The notes under the pieces were generated by a model. That model had not been told where the DNA came from and did no database searches. It saw only the letters and a program-made list of their open reading frames with translations. Positions 8,978 to 16,882 of a stretch of DNA of 64,000 nucleotides are shown here, piece by piece; within the stretch, counting starts at the first letter, position 1, and the number at the start of each line of letters is the position of its first letter. A program made the position numbers and the translations under genes. Source of the DNA: JAKPBU01 sp964425695 (GTDB taxonomy: Bacteria > Pseudomonadota > Gammaproteobacteria > Xanthomonadales > Xanthomonadaceae); contig CAYRNF010000012.1 in NCBI GenBank assembly GCA_964425695.1, forward strand, positions 34,521 to 98,520, read 5' to 3'.

Positions 8978-9994
8978 ATGAAACGACTTGCTTTGGGCAT
9001 GATGATCGGGTTGGTAGGCGCGGCCGGGGCGGCTCCGTCCGTCCAGGCGGAAGGCGGGCGCTACGTGCCGCGGACCGAGCGCGGCAAGGCAGCCGGGCAG
9101 ATCATCCGGCAGTGGTCCGGCTATGTGCAGAAGGTGTACGGCGTCAGCCCGCAGCGCTGGGCAGCGGCCATGCGCGATACGTTCGCCGAGGCCAGCCTGG
9201 CCAACATGCGGGCCGCCACGACCCGCAAGACCTACGCGGGCATGATGGGCACTCTGCTGGGGCAGGGGACCTCGGACGCCAAGGTCATCACCGCCATGGC
9301 CAAGTCGGGCGACGACCCGGAAGTGATCATGGCCTTGGGCAGCGCGGCAGAAGACCTGGTGTACACCATGGTGGCCCCGTGCCGCATCGTCGATACCCGT
9401 GTGGCAGGGGGGCGGTTGACGGGTGGGGTGGCGCGGACGATCGCCGTGCACGGTGCCAGCTTCACGGGACAAGGCGGCTCGGCCACGAACTGCAACATTC
9501 CGGCGGATCCGTCGGCCGTGGCGATCAACGTGGTAGCGGTGACGCCCGACGCGAGCGGTTTCCTGACCATCTATCCGGCCGGCACCACGCGTCCTACTGC
9601 ATCGAGCATGAACTACGAAGGCGGCGGCATCGTGGCGAACGAGGTAATTGCAAAAACGACGCTTGGGCAGCCTGCCGACCTTGCGCTCTATTCGCAGCAC
9701 GGCGCCGATTTCGTGGTGGACATCGTGGGCTACTTCATGGCGCCTAATGCAACCGCGCTGCAATGCCAGAACACGGCGCTCGAGACGACGTCTGTCGCGG
9801 CAGGCGCGACCGCCAACGTGGTGGCGCCCACGTGTGCAGCCGGCTTCACCCAGACGGCTACCAACTGCGAGTCGAGTTCCTGGCAGATGCCGTTCGTCTT
9901 CTCCAACGGCGGGACTTGCTCGGCGCAAAACAACGGCGCTTCGGCTGCCACCCTGCGGGCTTCGCGAACCTGTTGCCGTGTGCCCGGCCGCTGA
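8978..9994 (+). CDS. exported protein of unknown function with a PCRIVDTR-type beta domain
   Basis: A 338-residue protein with a clear Sec signal (MKRLALGMMIGLVGAAGAA, cleavage near SVQA). Residues about 25-125 look helical. From about 128 there is a domain opening VAPCRIVDTRVAGGRLTGG and closing near ADFVVDIVGYFMAP. Domains of this shape, beginning PCR-hydrophobic-DTR and ending in VDVxGYF, recur in secreted proteins of Xanthomonadaceae, Myxococcota and Actinobacteria and have no established function that I know of. The last 80 residues contain six cysteines, suggesting disulfides outside the cytoplasm. The start is the ATG just before the signal peptide. A strong terminator follows. Confidence 0.72.
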   Translation: MKRLALGMMIGLVGAAGAAPSVQAEGGRYVPRTERGKAAGQIIRQWSGYVQKVYGVSPQRWAAAMRDTFAEASLANMRAATTRKTYAGMMGTLLGQGTSDAKVITAMAKSGDDPEVIMALGSAAEDLVYTMVAPCRIVDTRVAGGRLTGGVARTIAVHGASFTGQGGSATNCNIPADPSAVAINVVAVTPDASGFLTIYPAGTTRPTASSMNYEGGGIVANEVIAKTTLGQPADLALYSQHGADFVVDIVGYFMAPNATALQCQNTALETTSVAAGATANVVAPTCAAGFTQTATNCESSSWQMPFVFSNGGTCSAQNNGASAATLRASRTCCRVPGR

Positions 9995-10019
9995 TCCCCC
10001 TGTCACCAGCTGTTCCACG

Positions 10020-10050
10020 GAAGCCGGCCCAGTGCCGGCTTCCTTTTCTT
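10020..10050 (+). terminator. intrinsic terminator after the exported protein gene
   Basis: A perfect 9-bp stem, GAAGCCGGC at 10020-10028 and GCCGGCTTC at 10034-10042, closes a five-base loop (CCAGT) and is followed by CTTTTCTT. It lies 26 bp past the stop codon of the exported protein and before the CoA-transferase promoter region. Confidence 0.85.
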
Positions 10051-10119
10051 CGGCGACGCCTGCGCTCGCCCTTGGACGATCGGACGAGGGCGCTCCCCGG
10101 GCGAGCGGTTAGAATCGCG

Positions 10120-10125
10120 GCGGCA
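10120..10125 (+). promoter_or_regulatory. possible -10 element of the CoA transferase operon
   Basis: TAGAAT lies 22 nt before the scoA ATG, in the block TTAGAATCGCGGCGG. A very similar block, GACAATCGCGGC, precedes the ETF-ubiquinone oxidoreductase on the other strand. No good -35 match is seen at 16-18 bp spacing. Confidence 0.4.
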
Positions 10126-10147
10126 CGAACAAGGGCGGACGTCTGTC

Positions 10148-10873
10148 ATGGCGCAACTGGCGCACACGAGCAACGAAGGTAAGATCTGGCCTGACGCGCA
10201 TTGCGCGCTCGGGGGCCTCGTGACCGACGGTCAGACCCTCGCTGTAGGCGGATTCGGCCTGTGCGGCATCCCAGAGGCACTGATCGCGGCGCTGCGCGAT
10301 TCGGGGGTCAAGGACCTCACGGTGATCTCGAACAATGCCGGCGTGGACGGTTTCGGCCTGGGCCAGCTGCTGGCCACCCGGCAGATCCGCAAGATGATTT
10401 CGTCCTACGTGGGCGAGAACAAGGAGTTCGAGCGCCAGTACCTGGGCGGCGAGCTGGAGCTGGAGTTCAACCCGCAGGGCACCCTGGCCGAGCGCCTGCG
10501 CGCCGGCGGAGCCGGGATCCCGGCCTTCTTCACCGCCACCGGCTACGGCACGGTGGTGGCCGAGGGCAAGGAGACCCGCGAATTCGGCGGCAAGCATTAC
10601 GTGCTGGAGACCGCGCTGGTGGCGGACGTGTCGCTGGTCAAGGCGTGGAAGGCCGACAAGGCCGGCAACCTGGTGTTCCGCAAGACCGCACGCAACTTCA
10701 ATCCGGCCTGCGCCATGGCCGGCAAGGTCTGCGTGGCCGAAGTCGAGGAACTGGTCGAGGTGGGCCAGATCGACCCCGACCACGTGCACCTGCCGGGCAT
10801 CTACGTGGACCGGATCGTGGTCAACGCCACGCCCGAGAAGCGCATCGAACAGCGCACCACGAGGAGCAAGTAA
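10148..10873 (+). CDS. scoA: 3-oxoacid CoA-transferase subunit A
   Basis: Alpha subunit (241 residues) of a class I CoA transferase, most like succinyl-CoA:3-ketoacid CoA transferase, which activates acetoacetate with CoA from succinyl-CoA. GGFGLCGIPEALI near residue 37 is the family signature. NNAGVDGFGLGQLL, MISSYVGENKEFERQYL and the later GTLAERLRAGGAGIPAFFT and YVLETAL blocks are all typical of subunit A. The stop TAA overlaps the next gene's ATG by one base (TAATG), so both subunits are made together. The gene lies behind an intrinsic terminator and a possible -10 box. Confidence 0.93.
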   Translation: MAQLAHTSNEGKIWPDAHCALGGLVTDGQTLAVGGFGLCGIPEALIAALRDSGVKDLTVISNNAGVDGFGLGQLLATRQIRKMISSYVGENKEFERQYLGGELELEFNPQGTLAERLRAGGAGIPAFFTATGYGTVVAEGKETREFGGKHYVLETALVADVSLVKAWKADKAGNLVFRKTARNFNPACAMAGKVCVAEVEELVEVGQIDPDHVHLPGIYVDRIVVNATPEKRIEQRTTRSK

Positions 10874-11499
10874 TGGCCTGGACCCGCGAACAGATGGCGC
10901 AGCGCGCCGCGCGCGAGCTGACCGACGGCGCCTACGTCAACCTGGGCATCGGCCTGCCCACGCTGGTGGCCAACTACATCCCCGACGGCATGGACGTCTG
11001 GCTGCAGAGCGAGAACGGGCTGCTCGGCATCGGTCCGTTCCCCACCGAGGACGAGGTCGACGCGGACCTGATCAACGCCGGCAAGCAGACCGTGACCGCA
11101 CGCAGCGGCGCCAGCTATTTCGGCAGCCACGACAGCTTCGCCATGATCCGCGGCGGCCACATCGACCTGGCGATCCTGGGTGCGATGCAGGTGACGGACA
11201 AGGGCGACCTGGCCAACTGGATGGTGCCGGGCAAGATGGTCAAGGGCATGGGCGGCGCCATGGACCTGGTGGCCGGCGTCAAGCGCGTGGTCGTGCTGAT
11301 GGAGCACGTGGCGAAGGACGGCACCCACAAGATCCTGCCCGAATGCACGCTGCCGCTCACCGGCGTGGGCGTGGTGCACCGGATCATCACCGACCTGGCG
11401 GTGCTCGACGTGACGCCGGACGGGTTGAAGCTGGTGGAGTTGGCCGAAGGCGTGGACCTGGACGAGCTGCGCGGCAAGACGGGCAGCTCCATCGCGTGA
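10873..11499 (+). CDS. scoB: 3-oxoacid CoA-transferase subunit B
   Basis: Beta subunit (208 residues) of the class I CoA transferase. It contains GAYVNLGIGLPTLVANY and the catalytic SENG motif in LQSENGLLGIGPFP at about residues 45-58. The glutamate forms the covalent CoA thioester in this family. GGHIDLAILGAMQV, GDLANWMVPGK and KILPECTLPLTG follow in the expected order. It is translationally coupled to subunit A. Together they allow use of acetoacetate and link to the ETF-dependent acyl-CoA oxidation suggested by nearby genes. Substrate choice (acetoacetate or another short oxoacid) is inferred from similarity. Confidence 0.93.
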   Translation: MAWTREQMAQRAARELTDGAYVNLGIGLPTLVANYIPDGMDVWLQSENGLLGIGPFPTEDEVDADLINAGKQTVTARSGASYFGSHDSFAMIRGGHIDLAILGAMQVTDKGDLANWMVPGKMVKGMGGAMDLVAGVKRVVVLMEHVAKDGTHKILPECTLPLTGVGVVHRIITDLAVLDVTPDGLKLVELAEGVDLDELRGKTGSSIA

Positions 11500-11611
11500 C
11501 CCGGGTTGCGGCCGCGTCGCGTCCGGGCATGACGCGGTAACCGCCGATTCTTTGCCCAGCCGGCGGCGTTGCGCCGATACTGCGCGCGACGACCGCTGCC
11601 CGTTCGCGCGC

Positions 11612-12529
11612 ATGCCCGCTTCCGTTCCGCACATGCTTTCGCATCTGGACCGCCTCGAGGCGGAGAGCATCCACATCCTGCGCGAGGTCGCCGCGGGGTT
11701 CCGCAACCCGGTGATGCTGTACTCGGTGGGCAAGGACAGTTCGGTGCTGCTGCACCTGCTGCTGAAGGCGTTCCATCCCGCGCGTCCGCCGATTCCCCTG
11801 CTGCACGTGGACACCGGCTGGAAATTCCGGGAGATGATCGCGTTCCGCGACCGGCGCGCGGCCGAGACCGGCGTGGAGCTGCGCACGTGGACGAATCCCG
11901 AGGGCCTCGCGCAGGGCGTCGGGCCGGTCAGCCACGGCGCCACCGTGCACACCGATGTCATGAAGACCCAGGCGCTGAAGCAGGCGCTGGACAAGTGGGG
12001 CTTCGATGCGGCCATCGGCGGCGCCCGGCGCGACGAGGAGAAATCGCGCGCCAAGGAGCGCATCTTCAGCTTCCGCAACGCACAGCACCGCTGGGATCCC
12101 AAGAACCAGCGGCCGGAGCTGTGGGACCTGTACAACACGCGTATCCAGCCAGGCGAGTCGGTGCGCGTGTTCCCGATCTCCAACTGGACCGAGCTGGACG
12201 TGTGGCTGTACATCTACCGCGAGCGCATCCCGGTGCCGTCGCTGTACTTCGCCCGGGAACGCCCGGTGGTGGAGCGCGACGGCGCGCTGATCATGCGCGA
12301 CGATGCGCGCCTCCCGCTGCGCCCGGGCGAAACCGCCACGCTGCGCAAGGTGCGCTTCCGTACGCTCGGCTGCTATCCGCTCACGGGCGCGATCGAGTCC
12401 GACGCAGACACCCTGGAAGAGGTGATCGCGGAGATGCTGGTGGCCACCACGTCCGAGCGACAGGGGCGGGTCATCGACCACGATCCTTCGGCTTCGATGG
12501 AAAAGAAGAAGCAGGAGGGCTACTTCTGA
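11612..12529 (+). CDS. cysD: sulfate adenylyltransferase subunit 2
   Basis: ATP-pyrophosphatase-fold catalytic subunit of ATP sulfurylase, which makes adenosine 5'-phosphosulfate from ATP and sulfate. The PP-loop is YSVGKDSSVLLHL. LHVDTGWKFREM, GGARRDEEKSRAKER and FPISNWTELDVW are the standard CysD blocks, and the protein ends KKQEGYF like its relatives. With the ATG at 11612 it has 305 residues against about 302 in E. coli. An ATG at 11633 (MLSHLDRLEAES) would also keep the whole domain, and no Shine-Dalgarno sequence decides between them. The stop overlaps the cysNC start (TGATG), after a strong AGGAGG. Confidence 0.94.
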   Translation: MPASVPHMLSHLDRLEAESIHILREVAAGFRNPVMLYSVGKDSSVLLHLLLKAFHPARPPIPLLHVDTGWKFREMIAFRDRRAAETGVELRTWTNPEGLAQGVGPVSHGATVHTDVMKTQALKQALDKWGFDAAIGGARRDEEKSRAKERIFSFRNAQHRWDPKNQRPELWDLYNTRIQPGESVRVFPISNWTELDVWLYIYRERIPVPSLYFARERPVVERDGALIMRDDARLPLRPGETATLRKVRFRTLGCYPLTGAIESDADTLEEVIAEMLVATTSERQGRVIDHDPSASMEKKKQEGYF

Positions 12530-14418
12530 TGGCCGCGGGTGAAGCGTCGCCGGCACGGGCCCAGGTCGCCGATTACCTGGCGCGCCACGAGCGCAAGGAA
12601 CTGTTGCGCTTCATCACCTGCGGCAGCGTGGATGACGGCAAGAGCACCCTGATCGGACGCCTGCTGCACGACACGCAGCGGCTGCTTGAGGACCAGGTGG
12701 CGGCGCTGGAAGCCGACAGCCGGCGGCACGGCACGCAGGACGGGAACATCGACTTCGCGCTGCTCGTGGACGGCCTGGCGGCGGAGCGCGAGCAGGGCAT
12801 CACCATCGACGTGGCCTACCGCTACTTCGACACCGACCGGCGCAAGTTCATCGTCGCCGATTGCCCGGGGCACGAGCAGTACACGCGCAACATGGCCACC
12901 GGCGCCTCCACCGCGGACGTGGCGGTGGTGCTGGTTGACGCGCGCAAGGGGCTGCTCACGCAGACCCGCCGCCACAGCTACATCGTGTCGCTGCTCGGCA
13001 TCCGCCACGTGCTGCTCGCGGTGAACAAGATGGACCTGGTGGGCTACGACCAGGCCGTCTTCGACGCAATCGTTGAAGGGTACGCGGCGCTTGCCGCCAC
13101 CCTGGGCATCCCGCACGTGGCCGCCGTGCCGCTGTCGGCGTTGCGCGGTGACAACGTGGCGGCGCGTTCGCCCGCGATGCCGTGGTACGGCGGCGCGACG
13201 TTGCTCGAGCATCTGGAGACGATGCCGCTGCAGCCGCCGGCGCACGCGGCCGCCTTCCGCATGCCCGTGCAGTGGGTGTGCCGGCCCGATCAGGATTTCC
13301 GCGGCTTCGCAGGCAGCGTGGTGTCCGGCGTGGTGACGCCGGGCGACGCCGTGGTGGTGCTGCCATCGGGCCAGCGCTCGCGCGTGGCCCGCATCGTCAC
13401 CGCCGATGGCGACCGGGCGCAGGCGTCGCGCGGGCAGGCAGTGATGCTGACCCTGCAGGACGAACTGGACGCCAGCCGCGGCGACGTGATCGCCAGCGCA
13501 GGCGACGCGCCGGAGAGCGCGGACCAGTTCGCCGCGCACCTGCTGTGGATGGACGCGCAGCCCCTGCTGCCCGGGCGCCCGTACTGGTTGAAGATCGGCG
13601 CGCGCACCGTGGGTGCGCAGGTGACCGAGATCAAACACAAGGTCGACGTGAACACCCAGGAGCAGCTTGCGGCCAAGCACCTGGACCTCAACGCGGTCGC
13701 GTTCTGCAATCTCTACCTGGACCAGGCGATCGCGTTCGAGCCGTATGCGGACAACCGCGCGCTGGGCGCGTTCATCCTGATCGACCGCCAGACCAATGCC
13801 ACCGTCGGTGCGGGTACGCTGGAATTCGCGCTGCGCAGGGCCGGCAACATCCACTGGCAGCACGTCGACGTGGACAAGCAGGCGCGCGCCCGCATCAAGC
13901 ACCAGCAGCCGCGCTGCATCTGGTTCACTGGCTTGTCGGGATCCGGCAAGTCGACGATCGCCAACCTGGTGGAAAAACAGCTGCTCGCGCAGGGGCGCCA
14001 CACCTACATCCTGGACGGCGACAACGTGCGCCACGGTCTCAACAAGGATCTGGGCTTCACCGACGAGGACCGGGTGGAGAACATCCGCCGCGTCGCCGAA
14101 GTGGCCCGGCTGATGGTGGATGCCGGCCTGATCGTGCTGGTGAGTTTCATCTCCCCGTTCCGCGCCGAGCGCCGGATGGCCCGCGAGATGTTCGCCGAAG
14201 GCGAGTTTCTCGAAGTCCACGTGGACACTCCCCTCGAAGTGGCCGAGGCGCGGGACGTGAAGGGGCTGTACGCCAAGGCCCGTGCCGGGCTGCTGAGGAA
14301 CTTCACCGGCCTGGATTCGCCCTACGAGCCGCCCGAACGGCCGGAATTGCGCCTGGATACCGTGGGAGAGGACGCAGAAGCGCTGGCGGACCGGGTGCGG
14401 CGGGCGATCCTGGGCTGA
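12529..14418 (+). CDS. cysNC: bifunctional sulfate adenylyltransferase subunit 1 / adenylylsulfate kinase
   Basis: A 629-residue fusion. Residues about 20-430 are the CysN GTPase that drives ATP sulfurylase, with G1 GSVDDGKST, G3 DCPGHEQY and G4 NKMD, followed by the beta-barrel domains. From about residue 455 comes the CysC kinase, which phosphorylates APS to PAPS, with P-loop GLSGSGKST near residue 468 and the DGDNVRHGLNKDLGF and FISPFRAERR blocks. NodQ and many Xanthomonadaceae have the same fusion. AGGAGG lies 11-16 nt upstream inside cysD, and the ATG overlaps the cysD stop. The PAPS reductase gene is not in the window. Confidence 0.95.
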   Translation: MAAGEASPARAQVADYLARHERKELLRFITCGSVDDGKSTLIGRLLHDTQRLLEDQVAALEADSRRHGTQDGNIDFALLVDGLAAEREQGITIDVAYRYFDTDRRKFIVADCPGHEQYTRNMATGASTADVAVVLVDARKGLLTQTRRHSYIVSLLGIRHVLLAVNKMDLVGYDQAVFDAIVEGYAALAATLGIPHVAAVPLSALRGDNVAARSPAMPWYGGATLLEHLETMPLQPPAHAAAFRMPVQWVCRPDQDFRGFAGSVVSGVVTPGDAVVVLPSGQRSRVARIVTADGDRAQASRGQAVMLTLQDELDASRGDVIASAGDAPESADQFAAHLLWMDAQPLLPGRPYWLKIGARTVGAQVTEIKHKVDVNTQEQLAAKHLDLNAVAFCNLYLDQAIAFEPYADNRALGAFILIDRQTNATVGAGTLEFALRRAGNIHWQHVDVDKQARARIKHQQPRCIWFTGLSGSGKSTIANLVEKQLLAQGRHTYILDGDNVRHGLNKDLGFTDEDRVENIRRVAEVARLMVDAGLIVLVSFISPFRAERRMAREMFAEGEFLEVHVDTPLEVAEARDVKGLYAKARAGLLRNFTGLDSPYEPPERPELRLDTVGEDAEALADRVRRAILG

Positions 14419-14544
14419 AATCCTCAGGTCGCCTCGCACAGGTCTGGTTTAACAAATTGTTTACGCCGTGACGGCTCTTGCATCCCCGGCCTGCGGTTTG
14501 CCGTATCGTTAGCGCACAGGGGCCACACTCTCGCATTCGAGGCG

Positions 14545-16839
14545 ATGATGCTGCGCCAACCGTTCTTCCTCACCTTCGCCTTGATCGCCGGCCTTTCGGC
14601 GTGTGCTCCGAGCCAACCAGATGCGGGCTCGCGTGCCGGATCCCAGGCGGCTTCGCAGGCCTCCGGCGACCACGCGGACCCGTCCAAGACCGGTGCGATG
14701 TCGGCGCCGATCGCATCCCTGCCGGACCGCGGCGAGCTGTTGCGGTATCCGGCGCAAGCGTTGCGCCCAAGCGCTGCAGTCTCTGCCCCGGTGCCCGTTT
14801 CGATCAGCGAAGAGCACGCGCTGGCCGCGATCCAGCGCAAGGAGCTGGTGCTCGAGGCGCCCGACGGGGTTCGCAGTCGCGTTGCCTACGCGCGGCACGA
14901 AGACCACGGCGACGGCAACTGGACCTGGGTGGGGCGCAGCGGTGATGGCGGATCCGCGCTGCTGACCTTCGGCCAGAACGCGGTGTTCGGCTCGATCCAA
15001 CGCGCCGACGGTAGCGAGATGCGCATCGTCACCCAGAACCGCCGGACGTATGCGGTCCTGGTCAGACCCGATCAGCTCAGGGGCGTCGAGACCTCTACTG
15101 GTTCGGACGCACTGGTGGTTCCCGACAGCGTGTCGCAGGCTTCGGCTCGCACTTCCGACAGTGGCCAGTCCGAACAAATCGCCGCGGGTGCCACGGCGAC
15201 CGCCACCGCGGCGGCCGCCAACGAGATCGACGTCCTGTTGGGCTACAGCACGGGTCTTGCGCAGCGCATCGGCAGCGCATCCGGCGCGGAAACGCGCATG
15301 CAGAACCTGGTGGCGATTTCCAACCAGGCTTACGAGAACAGCGGCGTTGTCTATCGCATCAGGCTGGTAGGAACGGTGCAGGTCGCCTACGGCGACAGCA
15401 CCCGCAACGACTCCACGCTGCACGCGCTGACAGGTTCCACAGGCATCGGCTCGGCGCCCATCGATCCGGCGTTCAATGCACTGCGCGCTGCACGCGAGCA
15501 GACCGGCGCCGACCTGGTGTCCTTCGTGCGCCAGTTCCGCGAGCCCGAGCAGGACGGCTGCGGCATCGCCTGGTTGCTCGGCGGTGGCCAGACGGTCATC
15601 GACCAGTCCGACGCACCTTTCGCCTACTCGGTGGTCAGCGATGGCTCCGACGTGCGGGAGAGCGACAACCGTACCTACTTCTGTCGGGAAGAGACCCTGG
15701 CCCACGAGCTCGGGCACAGCATGGGTCAGGCGCACAACCAGGAAGACTCCACCAGCGCAGGCCGCCACGCGTACTCGTATGGCTATCGCGAGGCGAGCAC
15801 GTCTGGCTTCTACACGATCATGGCGTACAGGATCGCCGACTCGAACCAGGTCGCGATCCGGTACTTCGCCAACCCGAACGTTTTGTTCGACGGGCGTGCC
15901 ACGGGTGTCGCGAACCAGAGCGACAACGCGCGTAGCATGAACGAGACGCTGCCGATCATCGCGCAGTTCCGGGCCAGCGTCCTGGCTTCCTCACCGCCCA
16001 ATCTGTATGTCGTGAACCGCATCTCCGCGGGCGCTACCGACATGGGGTACCTCGGGGGCGCGGCGAACTACAGCCAGCTCACTGCGGTGTGGCGTAGCGG
16101 CCTCCACGAAACAGGCTCGGGATATGCGTGGGTGTTTCGCGTGGGAGACCGCACGGGCGATGGCGTCCCCGACATGTACGTGCTGAAGAAGCAGGGATCG
16201 CTCGGCCGTCTGGAGGTCCACATCCTGTCCGGCGTCGGCGGGTTCTCGCAGTACGTACTGCACGCGCTGACGCCGCTCGTTACCGGGTTGGGCAACCGGT
16301 GGATGCTGGATCTTGGCGACTACAACCGCGATGGCGTGCTTGATCTTTACGCCATCGACAGGATGGGCGCTTCGAATACGACCGAAGTCCATGTGCTGAA
16401 TGGCGCGGATGGATTCCAGACGTTTCTGCTTCATGCGGCCACGGCGCTGCATCCGACAGGAACGGACTTGTCCTGGGCGTTCGAGGTGGGCGATTTGAAT
16501 GGCGATCGTTCCCCGGACGTGTTTGCCATCAAGCGCAACGGTGCGCGGGGGCTGGAAGTTCACGTGCTTTCCGGAGGCAGCAATTTCTCCAGTTGGCTGT
16601 TGCACGCCGCCACTCCGCTTGGCCCGACAGGAACCTCGAATGACTGGGACTTCAAGCTCGGCGACTACAACCGCGACGGGGTGCCAGACCTGTATGTGAT
16701 TTCGAAGATGGGAGCCAGCGGAACGGAGGCCCACGTCATCGGGAGTGCGGGTGGGTATGCCGGCTGGATCGCACATTTGCCCACTGGACTGGGCCGGACG
16801 GGAACGGACGCACGCTGGGTGTTCGACATACCCAACTGA
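14545..16839 (+). CDS. exported metzincin-type metalloprotease with FG-GAP repeats
   Basis: A 764-residue protein with a lipobox-like signal (FALIAGLSAC), so it may be a lipoprotein or simply exported. After a roughly 200-residue propeptide-like part comes a zinc protease domain with HELGHSMGQAH at residues 387-397, the extended HExxHxxGxxH site of metzincins. The surrounding layout resembles peptidyl-Asp metalloendopeptidases (family M72) common in this group. Residues about 490-764 hold four FG-GAP/VCBS-like repeats with DxxxDGxxD loops (DYNRDGVLD, DYNRDGVPD), probably calcium-binding. ATGATG offers two adjacent starts. Export through the type II system in this window is plausible but not shown. 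It converges on the ETF-ubiquinone oxidoreductase. Confidence 0.82.
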   Translation: MMLRQPFFLTFALIAGLSACAPSQPDAGSRAGSQAASQASGDHADPSKTGAMSAPIASLPDRGELLRYPAQALRPSAAVSAPVPVSISEEHALAAIQRKELVLEAPDGVRSRVAYARHEDHGDGNWTWVGRSGDGGSALLTFGQNAVFGSIQRADGSEMRIVTQNRRTYAVLVRPDQLRGVETSTGSDALVVPDSVSQASARTSDSGQSEQIAAGATATATAAAANEIDVLLGYSTGLAQRIGSASGAETRMQNLVAISNQAYENSGVVYRIRLVGTVQVAYGDSTRNDSTLHALTGSTGIGSAPIDPAFNALRAAREQTGADLVSFVRQFREPEQDGCGIAWLLGGGQTVIDQSDAPFAYSVVSDGSDVRESDNRTYFCREETLAHELGHSMGQAHNQEDSTSAGRHAYSYGYREASTSGFYTIMAYRIADSNQVAIRYFANPNVLFDGRATGVANQSDNARSMNETLPIIAQFRASVLASSPPNLYVVNRISAGATDMGYLGGAANYSQLTAVWRSGLHETGSGYAWVFRVGDRTGDGVPDMYVLKKQGSLGRLEVHILSGVGGFSQYVLHALTPLVTGLGNRWMLDLGDYNRDGVLDLYAIDRMGASNTTEVHVLNGADGFQTFLLHAATALHPTGTDLSWAFEVGDLNGDRSPDVFAIKRNGARGLEVHVLSGGSNFSSWLLHAATPLGPTGTSNDWDFKLGDYNRDGVPDLYVISKMGASGTEAHVIGSAGGYAGWIAHLPTGLGRTGTDARWVFDIPN

Positions 16840-16853
16840 GCCGGATGCGGAGC

Positions 16854-16880
16854 CTCGCCCGGAAATCGACCCCGGGCGAG
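16854..16880. terminator. hairpin between convergent metalloprotease and ETF-QO genes
   Basis: CTCGCCCGG at 16854-16862 pairs perfectly with CCGGGCGAG at 16872-16880 across a nine-base loop. It sits in the 43-bp gap between two converging genes. Neither strand has a good T-run, so a bidirectional terminator is likely but weakly supported. Confidence 0.5.
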
Positions 16881-16882
16881 TC

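Noticed and set aside
14473..14510. A promoter with TTGCAT and TATCGT before the metalloprotease gene
   Set aside because: Spacing is about 20 bp and the -10 match is poor; no better pair was found.
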